Notes under the pieces: model-generated
The model's input: the letters and a program-made list of their open reading frames with translations, nothing else
The model's database searches: none
What the model was told of the DNA's origin: nothing
Position numbers and translations under genes: made by a program
Part shown: piece by piece, positions 1-11,782 of the stretch
Layout of the letters: each line of letters begins with the position of its first letter
How positions within the stretch are numbered: position 1 is the stretch's first letter
Assembly (NCBI RefSeq): GCF_002078875.1
Contig: NC_034413.1
Span: 66,150,802 to 66,214,801 of the forward strand
Direction: 5' to 3'
Length of the DNA: 64,000 nt
From: Numida meleagris
Lineage: Eukaryota > Chordata > Aves > Galliformes > Numididae

Positions 1-1540
1 AATATATATGTGTTCATATGCAGATTGGTACACCGTCTGTCAGTTAAAAAGTAACCCAGGAGAGCATTACAAAAATATACCCATCTTCTGCTAAGAGAGT
101 ACCAAATGTCAACTTCTGATTGAATGATACTGGTTATGGCGTGTACGCAGTCATCTAACTCTGTGTTCAGAATTGCAGTGAGATTGTCTGCCATCACCTT
201 TAGCATCTCTTCAAATCTGTGAAGTTGTACTCCACAGCTGTTCGTCTTTAGAAAGTAGATACGTAGATAACACCCTTTTGTGTTTGAAAGCCAAGCAAGT
301 GTGGAGTTCAATTAGAAAAAAAATAAAATAAAGTACTTCTGGCTTCATTAATACATAGAGTATGGGCGCCAAAATATTTTGCATTGTAGCATCTCTGTTT
401 GCATTTAACGAACAAGATTGTGAACCAGTGAGTGTTTGATGGTAGCAGTTCTAGGTTACTGCAGCGCTGCTGTACTACAACACGGAAAGCCACATTTGTT
501 TTCTCCATTGGCTGTAACACGGGGCTTTTTGCATTGTATTAATATTAAGCACCTTCTTGGGTTAAAAACCAGGGTCGGGGATGAGCATCACCAATGCCTG
601 CCTGCTGCAAGTGCTGAACAGCTCCCTGGAGCCACCAGCACCCGGAGTGCAGTGCAGAGAACAAAGAACAGCACCGAGACCCGTGTTCTGTGCATCACAC
701 TCGCACCAGTGTTTGCCCTCAATTTATAAGGAGCTGTAGCTTTAACCAGAGGTTGCCCAGATGTTCTGGTAACAGTGCGCTGAAATGTATTCACACCGAT
801 TTTTTAATAACAGATGACCGTTAAAAAAGCAGACCTAAAACATCTCGCAAAGCGAAACGAGAATGAGATGTTGTTGTCTTTCAACTAACCCACACAGGCA
901 GTGAAACTAACTGGCTCCGAAACTTTGCAGCTGGAGAAGGCAGCAAAGCAGCGCTGCCGGGAGCTCGGTGCCACATCCACCTGGAGACGCGCGCTGCCTG
1001 CGTGCCACGTCTGTTGAGACAGCAACTTCTGCACCGCGCTCAGCCTTCACTTCAAGAGCACGGCCGTGCCACAACACCAACCCCTGCCGCTACGAGTTTT
1101 GGTGAATCCCTTGAACAGACGTTTAATAAAGAAAAGGGCTGTGCGAGGGAGAGCCGTGACCGAGTCCCCCTCCGCTCAGCCCCTCCGCGCTCCGTGCGCT
1201 GCTCCATCCCGCTGCCCCGGCACGGCGCGGTGCCAAGCCGGCGTAGGACTGGACAGCGGCTCCCCCAGAAACGATTCCATCCGCTCACGCCGTAAGGTTG
1301 GAATCCGGCTCTCTTGAGAGGGCGTTTAATCCCTTCAAGGTTTATTACACACAGCCACAAACTTTCAGACGAGGGGGAAGAGGCGCAACTTCTGCAGCGC
1401 GAGCCTGAGGTAATGACGGGAGCGCTTAGCTAGCTCCTGAAATAAATAACTTCGAAACGACGTTAACACCTTCCGAAAATGAAGAGCGCGAACTCTCGCC
1501 AAATACAGCGTTTCTGTTTGTAACCTTAGGCACGAGAATT
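1..1540. other. Non-coding flank, probable intron of the minus-strand gene starting at 1826
   Basis: I see no supportable exon, RNA gene or recognisable transposon here. If the first exon at 1826-1773 is real, this stretch is the beginning of its first intron, because transcription runs leftwards off the window. GC content and CpG density rise from about 900 onwards, which is the shore of the adjacent CpG island. Short open frames on both strands have no recognisable domain and no consistent splice borders. Confidence 0.5.
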
Positions 1541-1549
1541 AACAGGAGA

Positions 1550-2450
1550 ATGGAGAGCGTTCCGCCGCTCGCACCGCTCCGAGCAGCGCCTTGTCCTCCT
1601 TCACCGCTCCTAACGCCGCCTCAGCCCGCCCCGCATCCCACAGAGCGCGACTTAGGCTAAAAAACCCATCGAACCCCGCCGGTGCGCACCGACACACGGC
1701 CGCAGCCGCGCCCACCCCGCCGGGCAACGCCGCCCGACCCCCAAAGTTGGGCTCGGGGCTCGGGGCACTTACGATCCGGAGGACGCCCTGGAGCACGACG
1801 AGCGGCAGCGGCTGCAGGTGCACCATGCTGGCTGCCGTCTACGAGGCGAATCCCTTCGCGCCGGCCTCGCGCATCTCCGCTCCGGAGAGGAGGGGGGGGG
1901 GGGAGGGCAGGACGGAGCGCGGGGACGCGCTGTCCCCTCACAGGGCGCGGGCGGGCGGCGGAGAGCCCCCGGCACTGCCCCGCCGCTCCGCGCCGCACCG
2001 CTCGGCTCCGCGGGCGGCCATGGCGGGCGGGCGGGGAGGTGGGGGGGGAGGGAGGAGGCGGGAAGGAGGCGGCCGCACCGCTGAGTCCGGGCCGCGGGGT
2101 CCCCTCAGCGCCCGAGCGGAGAGCCGGAGCCGGGCGGCTGGGGTGGGGCCGCGCGCTGAGGTGGCCCCGCTGCCCCGGGAGGGGACGGCGCTTCCCGGCA
2201 AGTTTAAAGCCGAGGCGCAGCGGCCGCCCCCTTCATCCCACAGCGCTGCCGGGGCGGGTCCGTGCCCCCCGCAGCCCTGACCTCGCACCCCGAGCTGTGC
2301 CGCCCGCTGTGGTGCGGAAGGAGAGGCGCGCGAAGCGTTCCACCCGACTTCCTAGCGCTTCTGTGCCTAGGCCCGTGTGACCGCGGTCCTCGGGTGGATC
2401 TGCCCCCGCCCGCCGTGGGATGCGGAGCGGCAATGGAGCTGAGAGAGAGG
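1550..2450. promoter_or_regulatory. CpG island promoter, probably bidirectional
   Basis: The stretch is very GC-rich with dense undepleted CpG, many GC-box-like GGCGGG runs (for example around 2025-2040) and a 12-base G run at 1892-1903. It stands out sharply from the AT-rich DNA on both sides, as expected of a constitutive vertebrate promoter. A convincing minus-strand start codon with a splice donor lies in its left part (1826-1773), and a weaker plus-strand candidate lies at its right edge (2433-2483), which is why a bidirectional promoter is proposed. No TATA box in a sensible position was recognised. The borders are approximate, judged by eye. Confidence 0.8.
1773..1826 (-). CDS. First coding exon of an unidentified minus-strand gene (18 codons, partial)
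   Basis: On the minus strand an ATG at 1826-1824 sits in a strong Kozak context (A at -3, G at +4) inside a CpG island. The frame reads MVHLQPLPLVVLQGVLRI and then meets a textbook donor, GTAAGT, at 1772-1767, so the exon ends in phase 0 at 1773. The hydrophobic run LPLVVLQGVL would suit a signal peptide, signal anchor or mitochondrial leader, but this is inference from 18 residues. Reading through the donor gives a proline/alanine-rich tail that looks like intron, which favours splicing. The next exons must lie further left, mostly or wholly outside the window; none was recognised in 1-1700. I do not recognise the protein. The alternative is a non-coding first exon with a chance ATG. Confidence 0.5.
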
Positions 2451-2483
2451 TTTTACTTTTCAAACCCTGCCTGTTATTCGCAG
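2433..2483 (+). other. Weak candidate first exon of a divergent plus-strand transcript
   Basis: At the right edge of the CpG island an ATG opens a 17-codon frame (MELRERFYFSNPACYSQ) that ends exactly at a usable donor, CAG followed by GTCAGT at 2484. The frame is open upstream as far as 2262, so this ATG is not uniquely favoured. No second exon or protein family was recognised. It may be the first exon of a divergent long non-coding RNA typical of CpG-island promoters, or pure chance. Confidence 0.15.
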
Positions 2484-2755
2484 GTCAGTTTCCTAATTCT
2501 TGCCGCTCTGTCGTATCTTGTTACCACACCCGTGTTCAGGTTACACTTTGACTAGCCTTGTGTCTTCAGCTTCTAAAACACCTGTCAGTGCAAAGAGCTT
2601 TGGAAGCCCTTTCACTGCACCTGGGAGAAGCCCTGGGTTTACCACATGACAACGGTGGCTAGCGGGGGTTGTGTCCCCCTGGCTCCTTTCCTAGATCTGC
2701 TGCTGGATGTCTCATAAAACACGTCATGGGATGCGAATGAGCCACAAATTGCATT

Positions 2756-2985
2756 CATAAAATCATAGAGTCATGAAGGCTGGAAAAGATCTCTCAGGTC
2801 TCCAAGTCCAACCCCAGCCCACCCCCACCATGCCCAGTGACCACGTCCCTCAGTGCCATATCTCCACAGTTCCTGAACCCCTCCAGGGACGGTGACTCCC
2901 CCACCTCCCCGGGCAGCCCGTGCCAATGCCTCACCACGCTTTCTGAGATGAATTTGTTCCTAATTCCTCTATTAAAGTAGAGAAA
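2756..2985 (-). mobile_element. CR1 LINE fragment, 3' end
   Basis: The plus strand begins with a degenerate copy of the CR1 terminal repeat (AATCATAGAGTCATGAAGG), followed by the usual 3' UTR phrases around 'AAGTCCAACCCCAGCCCACC' and a 'CCTCCAGGGACGGTGACTCC' block. Since CR1 ends in repeats of ATTCTATG on its coding strand, this copy is on the minus strand with its 3' terminus at about 2756. It is truncated at the 5' side, as most CR1 insertions are, and carries no coding capacity. Confidence 0.9.
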
Positions 2986-3140
2986 ATACGTTCAGTTGTA
3001 GCAAAGGAACCTAAGTCTAAACTGTACAGCTCTAAAATGGAAAGTAAATCTAAATGGAACTACTCTAAGATGGGTTAATGTGCACCAGACTTAGAAGATT
3101 CAGAAAAATACCCAAACCAGTGATGCTCACTGAGTCAATA

Positions 3141-3699
3141 AACGACGGCTGCTCCAAAAGTAATACCTCCTATTTTATGATGTTGGCCCACAGTGTCAGA
3201 GGCAGATGTTCTGGGGTACAGCAGAAGAAGTTGAACCTTCCCACCAATATTCCGTGACATTTTGTTGCTGTGCCACCGATGGCAGCAGAGGGGCAGTCTG
3301 ACAGAATGGTGCCAGACATGGAGGTGAGTAGGGAGCGAAGGTGTGTCATTGTATTCTTCCACGTGGAAAAAATGGCACCCACCGGCATTCATTAATCATT
3401 GCTGACTGTTCAGGGAGACCAAACAGTGGATGTGAGTGCAGGGAGGGGAGGGTGGTGTTTCAGCAATGGCAACAGTTGCAGTGGGTCACCTCCACTGGAG
3501 CAGATTGTCAAGAGATTGGCATGCAGGCTCTTCTTCATCACAGGCAAAAATGGGTAGCTAATGGTGGTGACTATGTTGCAAAGTAGCGTTCTGCAGCTGA
3601 GAATTTGCTCTATCAAGCAGTGTTGTTGTGCACTTTGTGTCTATTGTAGTTTCCACGGAATTAAATAGGAGGCATTACTTTTGGAGCGACCTGCGCACT
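3141..3699. mobile_element. Short non-autonomous mariner-like element (Galluhop/Mariner1_GG type)
   Basis: Two inverted repeats face each other: the left arm at about 3151-3175 and the right arm at about 3663-3687 share 24 of 25 bases, starting GCTCCAAAAGTAAT and continuing into a CCTCCTATTT block. TA dinucleotides lie near both outer ends (3139-3140 and 3699-3700), in keeping with mariner TA target duplication, although the outermost bases are diverged and the exact ends are uncertain. The inside, about 0.5 kb, has no intact transposase frame; the longest frames are under 90 codons and interrupted. From memory, these arms match the chicken mariner family called Galluhop, which supports a galliform source. 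It is presumably an immobile deletion derivative. Confidence 0.8.
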
Positions 3700-4101
3700 A
3701 TAACGTAACCCACGTGGTTAATTTTTATAACGCTATTTAAAAATTCTTTTCAAATGTTGACTTTTAGCGGCCTTTTTTAATACAGAACAATCAGCGTAAG
3801 CCACGTTAGGACTTACGTATCAGAATTTAAGCCCCAAACTCGCTTCCTACCAGGCCTGAAGAAATGATGTTCCCTACGGCACACGTGTGAGTGGAAGGAT
3901 CTCAGTGCCCGGCCTCGGCTCCCCGCAGCCCATGCAAACTCCTCGGGCGCTCTCTGCTGCTCGCAGTGCCTCACTGCCCGCAGAGCCGCTGCGAGGGCTT
4001 CGTTCCCCCGTGACGAATTGCATTATGCAGCGGGGTGAAAAGAGTGTTATGCAATTAGATAGACTTATGAAGGCTGAAGTCGGATGAAGTATTTAGATAG
4101 A

Positions 4102-4122
4102 TTTTTTTTTTTTTTTTTTTTT
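4102..4122. repeat. Poly(T) tract, 21 bases
   Basis: An uninterrupted run of 21 T. No recognisable SINE or processed-gene body was seen next to it, so retrotransposition cannot be shown. Confidence 0.9.
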
Positions 4123-4327
4123 GGGGAAATGAAAAGCTGGGCTCTATAAGTTCAAGGAAAGCTGAATTTCTGTAATTGGCTTTTAATGGAACAATAGTGT
4201 TTAAACTAAAGTACTGTAGTTCTATCCTATTAAGTACAAACAGACTCGATTTAAATGACATTAACTTTGTCACACAAGCTATCAGAAGCTGGCCCTAAAT
4301 CATACTTTTTCCAGATTAACCAGCCGC

Positions 4328-4400
4328 ATATGTTTGTAAAGCTCTTTGAAGATGAAAAGTACCATGCACAGTCAGTGATAAGTAGTATTGTTATTTGTAC
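4328..4400 (+). mobile_element. Possible MIR/CORE-SINE or related 3' tail remnant
   Basis: The phrase TTTGTAAAGCTCTTTGAAGA followed by a 'GATGAAAAGTACCAT' block and an ATTGTTATT end resembles the 3' tail shared by MIR-type SINEs and their partner LINEs (GTAAAGCGCTTTGA ... ATGAAAGGCGCTATATAA ... ATTATTATT). The match is by eye and degraded, as expected for an insertion from the early amniote period. Confidence 0.5.
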
Positions 4401-7400
4401 TACTTCCCAGAAAAGTCACAGCAGTGTCGGTTAAGAACAGGATGTAAGGCTGAGCCCTGCATTCCCTGCCTGGCTTTGGCTTCAGACATCATTTGAATGG
4501 GGAAGTGAAAATTTTCTGGTCTAATTTTAAGGCACAGTAACAAATAGTTGCTTAATCTCAGGAAGTAGTAGTTGCAGGAAAAAAATCCTGCTCTTCCATA
4601 AATGAATTGATGATACAGCTGGAAAAAGTGAAGTAAGAGCTTACGGTCCTACTTTGTCTGTTTTGAGACAGTGAAAAATACCTGTTTAACACATGTTCTC
4701 TAACGCTCGTGCACCAAGTCAATAGTGATTTTTGTTCCTTTGTCAAGTTGTTTATAAGCACAAACAAGTTCAACCCGTAGTTAACATTGGACTCATCCGT
4801 CATTCAACCCCAAATAATTCTCACGTCCTCCACATTGATTTAAAACACTGACTTTGATCTTTGCTCTTGGTTCTCAGACTATATGAGGTGAGAACAGGTC
4901 CCCTGTAAAATATAGATAAAAACTGTCCTTGAATAAGGGTGAGCGTCCAAATTTAGATGCGAGTAGCCTTGTGGAACATCCTTAATGTTTATTCTGTCTC
5001 TCTTGGAAATGCATTCAGTGATACACAGTGTTATCCTATTTTCAGTTTCAAGAATATGTCACATATTTGACTGTAGTGCATCTCCTTTGCTGTAAACAAT
5101 AACTTCAGCCTTCCATTAGATCTCTTCTTGTGGTCCCTGATGTGTGTGACTGGGTATGCTGTGTGATTCTCTCTTCTTTCTTTCTCCTGTTTCAGTTGTT
5201 CCAGTAATGTTATCCAGATCCTCCACACTGCTGACAGTCTATCAGTTCTGTGTCACCAGCATGTATCAGCAGCAAGCTCTTAAGTCTTATCCTGGGATTA
5301 CTAATTAACTTATTGAATAATAACAGTTCCAAGACCAATCCTTGATGAACTTTATTAGTTATTTCATTCCAGACCTTGAATACAATCTGTTAAATCACAC
5401 CTTACGCTCTACACATTTTTTTTTCCTAATCACTTTCTTCAGCATATCTAATTTTTCCCCATGGGACATCCAATCACATTTTGACTGAGGTCCCGATAGA
5501 TGACTCTATTTCATTTGCCTAAAAAATTACTTAACGTAATCAAAGAGTGGTAATGAAACGATCATTGTACTCGATGATCTTCAATCTTTTTTTTGGGGAA
5601 AAAAAAAAAAACACAGCAAAAAAACCCCCATAATCCAAAACATTTATCTCATTTTCTATTTACCTATTGTTTTCAGGCCTTTCTTTTTTTTTTTCACCTT
5701 CCAGTGGCTGTGCACATTTCTAAAGCCCATGTTCCCTGATACTGTGTTTCTTGCCTTTGGGGAGAAGAACTGAATTTGTTCTTCTACATATACACCATTC
5801 CTGACTGTATAGCTCTATTACAAATCTTTCCTACCTGACTTGCAGTTTTCCATGTTGGTTATTTCTGAATTCTGGGCCGAAGGCTGCCTGCGACCACTTC
5901 TGTGTCTACATTTGTCTCAACACATCAACTGTTGGACTTCGGTTTTACCGCTGTTGCTAAAACTTGCATTTCCATTTTCTTCACTGCCCTTTGTATTATC
6001 TCTATTTGCCTAATATCCAGAATCTTCATTTACACTGAAAACTGAAGCAGAAGACTCATGTTAGGGCGCATCTAGGTTATCTTCAGTTCTTTCTTCACCC
6101 TAAAGAAATAGTGCCTTGCGTTTTTTCTTTCCCTACACTCTTGCACGAGGCTGAAGAATGTTGGCTACTTTTCCATTTGAATTTTTATGATTCTCACTTT
6201 ATTACGCTTCCTGACCTCTAATAAGCACATTAGCTTTCATTATCAATCCTTTCTGTCATTTTTGTGGCCTGTGCTTATCTTTTATTTTTTATCTGGCTAG
6301 GCCCAGTACTGCTAACACCGTGACATCAACAACCTTAGTTGCCAGCCTATTTTTATGCTTCTATTCATTGAATTTGGTCAATATAAAGTTCTTTTTAAAA
6401 ATCATCGCAAGTTGTTTAAATACCTTAGCTAAGCTGTAAGAAAATCAGCCTGTGTAAAACTCTTTTTTTTTTTTGTATGCCGTGTATATGTAGTGTCTTT
6501 CATACAGTTTCTAAATCTTAACTTTACCACTTTTTCTCTATGCCCGCATTAACAGCAGCATTTCCTATTCCTTTTCTATCCATCCCTTTACCTCCTGAGT
6601 TTTCTTCATTTGTGGTTCCCTCATTTATCTGAGGTGCTCACTTGTCTTTACGTAGAGTGTAAGCTCTGCTTGAAACAGAGATTGCCTTTCCACTGGAATT
6701 TTGTATCCCATCAGTTAACTCTTTTTCTCAGTGCAACTAGCGTGCTGGGTCTCTCTGTCATGAGCAGTCTAAATAGAGAATAATAATCTGCTACTGCTAT
6801 TTACTGCCGCTGCTCTAACTCAGTTAATGGATCCGTGCAGTAGCACTGACAAATACTAGTTCAGCTGCTCAAAGGAGTTTATTACACATTTAGATTTAAA
6901 GCTTGGTTTCAGAGGGCTGTGAGTGACAGCAGTACAGAGCTGTCGTTTCTCTGTACGCTCTAACATGATTTTTGCTCTTGAAAGCCACTTGAAAGAGTCA
7001 CCAGTACCCACGAACTCCTTTTGAATTCCTGTAGTATGCATGTATTCAAAGAAGTTTTAAAAATGAAGCAAGTGAAGTATCACACAGCTCCCCAATGAGC
7101 ACAGATCTGTGTGTAAATAAAAAAGCACACTCAGGTCAAATTCTATGCAACAATGAAATTTTTTTCAGTAGACATGCTGACACTATTAGAAGAAGATTAG
7201 TGAGAGCAGATCGCCAATTAAAACTGAGAGGCAGGTAATGCTAATCAGCATTTAAACCTTTTTACGAATGTGAAATAATGAATAAAAAGGGAAATCCAGG
7301 AAATTAGCAATAGTTGGTTAAAATACAATGACGGACAAAATACTTGAGCAAATATTAAAGGAATTGATGCAAAGGGATCTAGAAGGCAAATTGGGAGAAG

Positions 7401-10400
7401 TTTCCAGAATTTATACACTATGGCTAGACGTGTATAAAACAGGATCACGAAAAACATTTTATAAGATATAATAGTGACAAAAAATACAGCTGAAAATTCT
7501 GTTTTAAAGGCAAGTGACTTGTCCGCAACTGGTTAAAAAGAGCTACTCAATAAAATCGGCTTTAGAAGTTGTATTAGCTAGAGTTATTGAAATGCTAAAT
7601 ATACACATGGAGCAACCATAGCATTTGAGGGCACGGTGTCCCTGCATTAATACTCTGAGTCTTGTTTTCACCTTCAGTATCATTAATGTGATCATCAGAA
7701 ATGGGTATATTCTTTCACCAGTTAGTTTCATGCAAAGGGGTATTTTATAACTTAGAAGGGACCCTCATGTAAGATTCATTTATGTTGCAGCTGTCCAATT
7801 TATGTTAGTTCTAAAATTTATTTATTTTTGAAGGTTTTTTTGCATGTGAGCGTTTTAACTACTTTTTTTTCCCCAGAGAACATGAATAAATAGTATCATT
7901 ACACCTGTACCAAGTTGCTTCTGTTTGAACCACACGACAAAATAAGCATACCTGCATTATGACAAAAATATATGCAGTGTAATTCTGCTAAAAAAAAAAT
8001 CCTGCTTAACATTATGAAAAAAACATCAGAGAGCCTTGCTAAAATGAAGGCTGTGACTGGAGATTAGAATTTGCTATTGCATTCATCTAGTACTGAAAAT
8101 ATAATGTGATCTTTGGTTCAGTGAACGCTTCCAAATCCACTTCACTTTCACCTTTATTACAGTTCTAAGTCATAATCTCTTACATAAAAAGAAGCAATTT
8201 TTTTTTACTGTCAACTTTCATATGGGGAGTGATTATAAAAATCTGCATGGGACGCGTGTGATTACTAAGTACCAAGGTGAACTCTGGGTAGTTCTGTAAA
8301 ACAACTCAAATATATGGCTTCAAATGTTTTTAGAGCTTTAGCTCGTCAGGAACATAGAAATATGATAACGTGCCCAAGATAACTTTTTCAAAGGTCAAGT
8401 AAAACATATATATTTTTTATATTTATAAAGAGGTCACACGTGGTTTTTTAAATGATCGTTTTTCTGGCCAATTTGACCAAAAATGGTTAGCTCTTTGTCT
8501 ACGTCATTTCTAACATAAGCAGTGGCTTAAATCACAAATGACGTTGTGGCCTGCATCTACTTTCATATTATTTATCAGCAACTGTTAGAGTTTATTTCTT
8601 TGCTCATCCCCTGCATGAGATTCACGGGTAACTTCTACCCAAGCTATATACAAAGGAGATGCCCTACGTATGTATCGCAGTGGCCTCTGACCCCTTGTGA
8701 GGTAAAATCCTTTATGAAACATTGAGAACGTGTTATCAGAATAGTTAGAGCAGGCTGACAATTAACACAGACACTGGACTAAATACATAATTAGCTGCTT
8801 CTGAACATTAGCACAAATTACATCTTTTCTTCTCCGTCTTCCACAATGCCAAAGGATTTATTCACCGGACGGCTATTTATATCTGAAGGAAACCTGGAAT
8901 CTGTCATGCTCTTCTGGTGTCAGTGCTGGCTGCTGATGGCAGCACCCTATGGCACGGTTTGTGCCTCCAAGGCCCTGGCTCCAAGCTTGTCATTACACGG
9001 CTGAAGTGAAGAGTGAACGCAATGCACGCTACTGATTTCCTATACTCAGTGCCACAGAGATGAGATCAAAGAATCGGAGCCTGTAATGCAAGCCCTCCTG
9101 CTGCACAATTTCTTATAGATGGTGCAGAACGCTGCAGCTTCAAGTTAGTTACTCCTTCGTCTGTCAGCTGAAACTTTTAAATGTATTGTTTTTTTCTGCT
9201 CCAGAACTCCAAAGTTTTCTTTGACACTCAACATAAAATTTCAAAGTTTAAATGATAAGGAAAACCAAAACGAAACAAAATGAAAAACCCACCAACTTTT
9301 AGCATCCCTAGCTTTTAACGAGGACATAATTTTTCACTGTAAAGGTGATTGTACTCTTTGGCATCTTAGTTTGGACAATGATGACTGCCTCTCCCTCTGT
9401 CTTCCTCCCTACTTCTCACTCACTCTCTCATGGTCCCTTTCCCACCTTTTACATATCAACTCCTTTTTTTCTATTCTTCCTCAGTTTTGTGGTTGTTGGC
9501 CCTTTAACATAGGTGCACCTGGTGCAAACATCAGCCTGCTGCAATCACTTAAATTGTGACCCAGCTGGGTACAGGAGGGTTGAAGGAGAGAAGAAATGTT
9601 TCAGGAAGGTGGATAGGGATTGTGGAAGTCAATGTGAATCTGTTATTTTTGTTTAGAATCCAGTGCTGAAGTACTGAAGAGATCTGGGTGGAGCAGTGCT
9701 TTGGTTCTCCAGAGATACAGCTTCCCTCTGTGGATGAATAGAGGCAGACCTTGGCTTCTTGAGCAGCTACCTGTGAGATCTGGCAAGGCCTACTGTGAAG
9801 GTGCTTGGTTCATTCTGAGCAGGAAGAGCTCTGGAATAAATCGGAGGGACTAAGGGGGCCTTCCTGAAACAAGGTAGGTGGTGTTTCTTCTTCTTTCTCT
9901 TTGTATTTTGTTTGGCTTTGGTTTTGTACCTTTTCGTTTTGCATTTGCTGGGACTTTGTTTGAAAAATCTGCGAACTCTGGAGCCTGGGTGCTTGGAATT
10001 TGAGCAAGTGTGGGAGTAAAGAAGCCTGACTAGGAGGAATTGTTTGTTTCTTGGACAAGAGGCCTAAGAGTGTAGGCATGGGCTTGTAGATAAGCGGCCA
10101 CGTGTTGCAGTCAATGCTTTTCAGCTTTGTGTGTTGAAGCATTTGCTCTGGGAGTTCGCACTGCAGGTTGTTTTGTGTTGAGCTCTGGTTTTACTCTACT
10201 ATAAAGCTTGGGGGATAGTGATGTGTATGAGGATTGAAATAAAGCAATGATGCTGCACCTCTTTGAGAGGTCTGGAACAGATTAAGGTGCCCCCATCTTA
10301 GAAAGTGTGGTCTAGAATGGCCTTGAGGTTACAGGAGTTGAAAATTGCATTGGGTCTGGTGCTGCTGGTCTGCCTGGGAGGCAACGTCTGCTTCAGGGAC

Positions 10401-10696
10401 ACAAAGCCATAAACCTGGGGTGACTGGGTGCTTAGGATGGGAGTGTTCTAGCTGGCATCTCTGAAGTGGTTTTCTTCCCCTTATGGTGGAAGGAGGCATA
10501 TATATGTCCTGTTGCTTTCATTTTGATATACCAAGTCTTTGAAAAATCTGTCACAGTCATTTTTTCTCACTTGCAGAGTTCTGTCAGTTCTTGTATTTGT
10601 AAGATTAAGCTTGAGAGACCCATGGAAGCCTCTTCTATCTTTAAAACTCTCAGAATTAGAGAAAAAAGGAATTGACAGATTAATAAACTCTTTTTC

Positions 10697-10724
<28 letters not shown>
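10697..10724. repeat. Poly(T) tract, 28 bases
   Basis: A run of 28 T preceded by TTTTTC. It could be the reverse of a poly(A) tail, but the adjacent upstream DNA has no recognised retrotransposed gene. Confidence 0.9.
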
Positions 10725-10728
<4 letters not shown>

Positions 10729-11746
10729 CTGAGGGTGCAGTTGAGAGGGAGGTAGAAAAATAAGGGTTTACCCTGATGGATTAGAAGAGTAAGGTTTCTC
10801 GAATCAGTAGAAACTCCTCCAAAGTGTTATGTAAAATTAAAAAAACAGACTTCTTTGATCTGATGATTAGTGGAAGCAAGTACTACTGTAACTTTTCAAT
10901 CAGCAAATATCATCAATAAAGTAATGAACCAGGGGACGTATGCTTTGTAGGATTAAATAAATCATAGAAGACAGCCTGGGATTTTGTGCAGTCACGCAGT
11001 TCTGTCCTTATTAATCAGATCACAGGAGGCACGTTGTAGCCTGGCTGCGTATTAAGTGTTGTGAGTAGAAACCTTCCTTAGAGAAACAGAAGTGCTCAAT
11101 GATTGAAGGCCTACGGGTCAAAATTCATTTTAGGAGTCAAAATCATTGATGGAAATAGATAGTGCTCCATGTTCTGTCATCAGTAGTGACCCTTCCAGTC
11201 ATTACAAAGCAGCAGTAGACATAAATTCAGGATGTGTTGTGCAGGTCTTGCGCATCAGAGGAGTTTGACCAATAAACTCTACAGTTTGCATTTCAAGCAG
11301 TGAGAACAATGCATTTGGGATCAAATTTTATGGCCAGTGGTATTATTTCTGTTAAGACAAAAAAAATCATAGGTTCTCAATTTATTAGGGGCAGAAAAAG
11401 TATCTAAACGTTCCTTCCTGCAAGGCAGGAATACGATGTAGATGGACTCCTTCAAAACTGCTTCATAAAACATACCAGAAAATTTTATTTAGTAACTGCA
11501 GTTTTCACAGTTCTAAGACACCTGCAACACTTTCCTAGAAATACCACTATTAATTTTCTAGGGCAACTGATATTCAAGATGAAATCTGTTGACACCAGTG
11601 CTTAACATAATGTATGTGGCAACATAAAGCCTACTGTAAGGAGTGGAAAGATGCTAGGACGTTCAGAGTAGGAAAAGCATTGTAGTGAGGTGGCTTCCTT
11701 TTTGTGTATCACTTCCTCTTCTCTTAACAGCAGTTGGAGGGACTTT

Positions 11747-11782
11747 AAAAAAAAAAAAAAACATATATATCTATATATATAT
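11747..11782. repeat. A-run followed by (TA)n microsatellite
   Basis: A 15-base A run passes directly into an imperfect TA dinucleotide repeat interrupted once by C. Confidence 0.9.

Noticed and set aside
1591..2380. 229- and 232-codon plus-strand frames in the first CpG island
   Set aside because: Long frames are expected by chance in GC-rich DNA, they overlap each other in different phases, and are low-complexity Arg/Pro/Gly/Ala without a domain.
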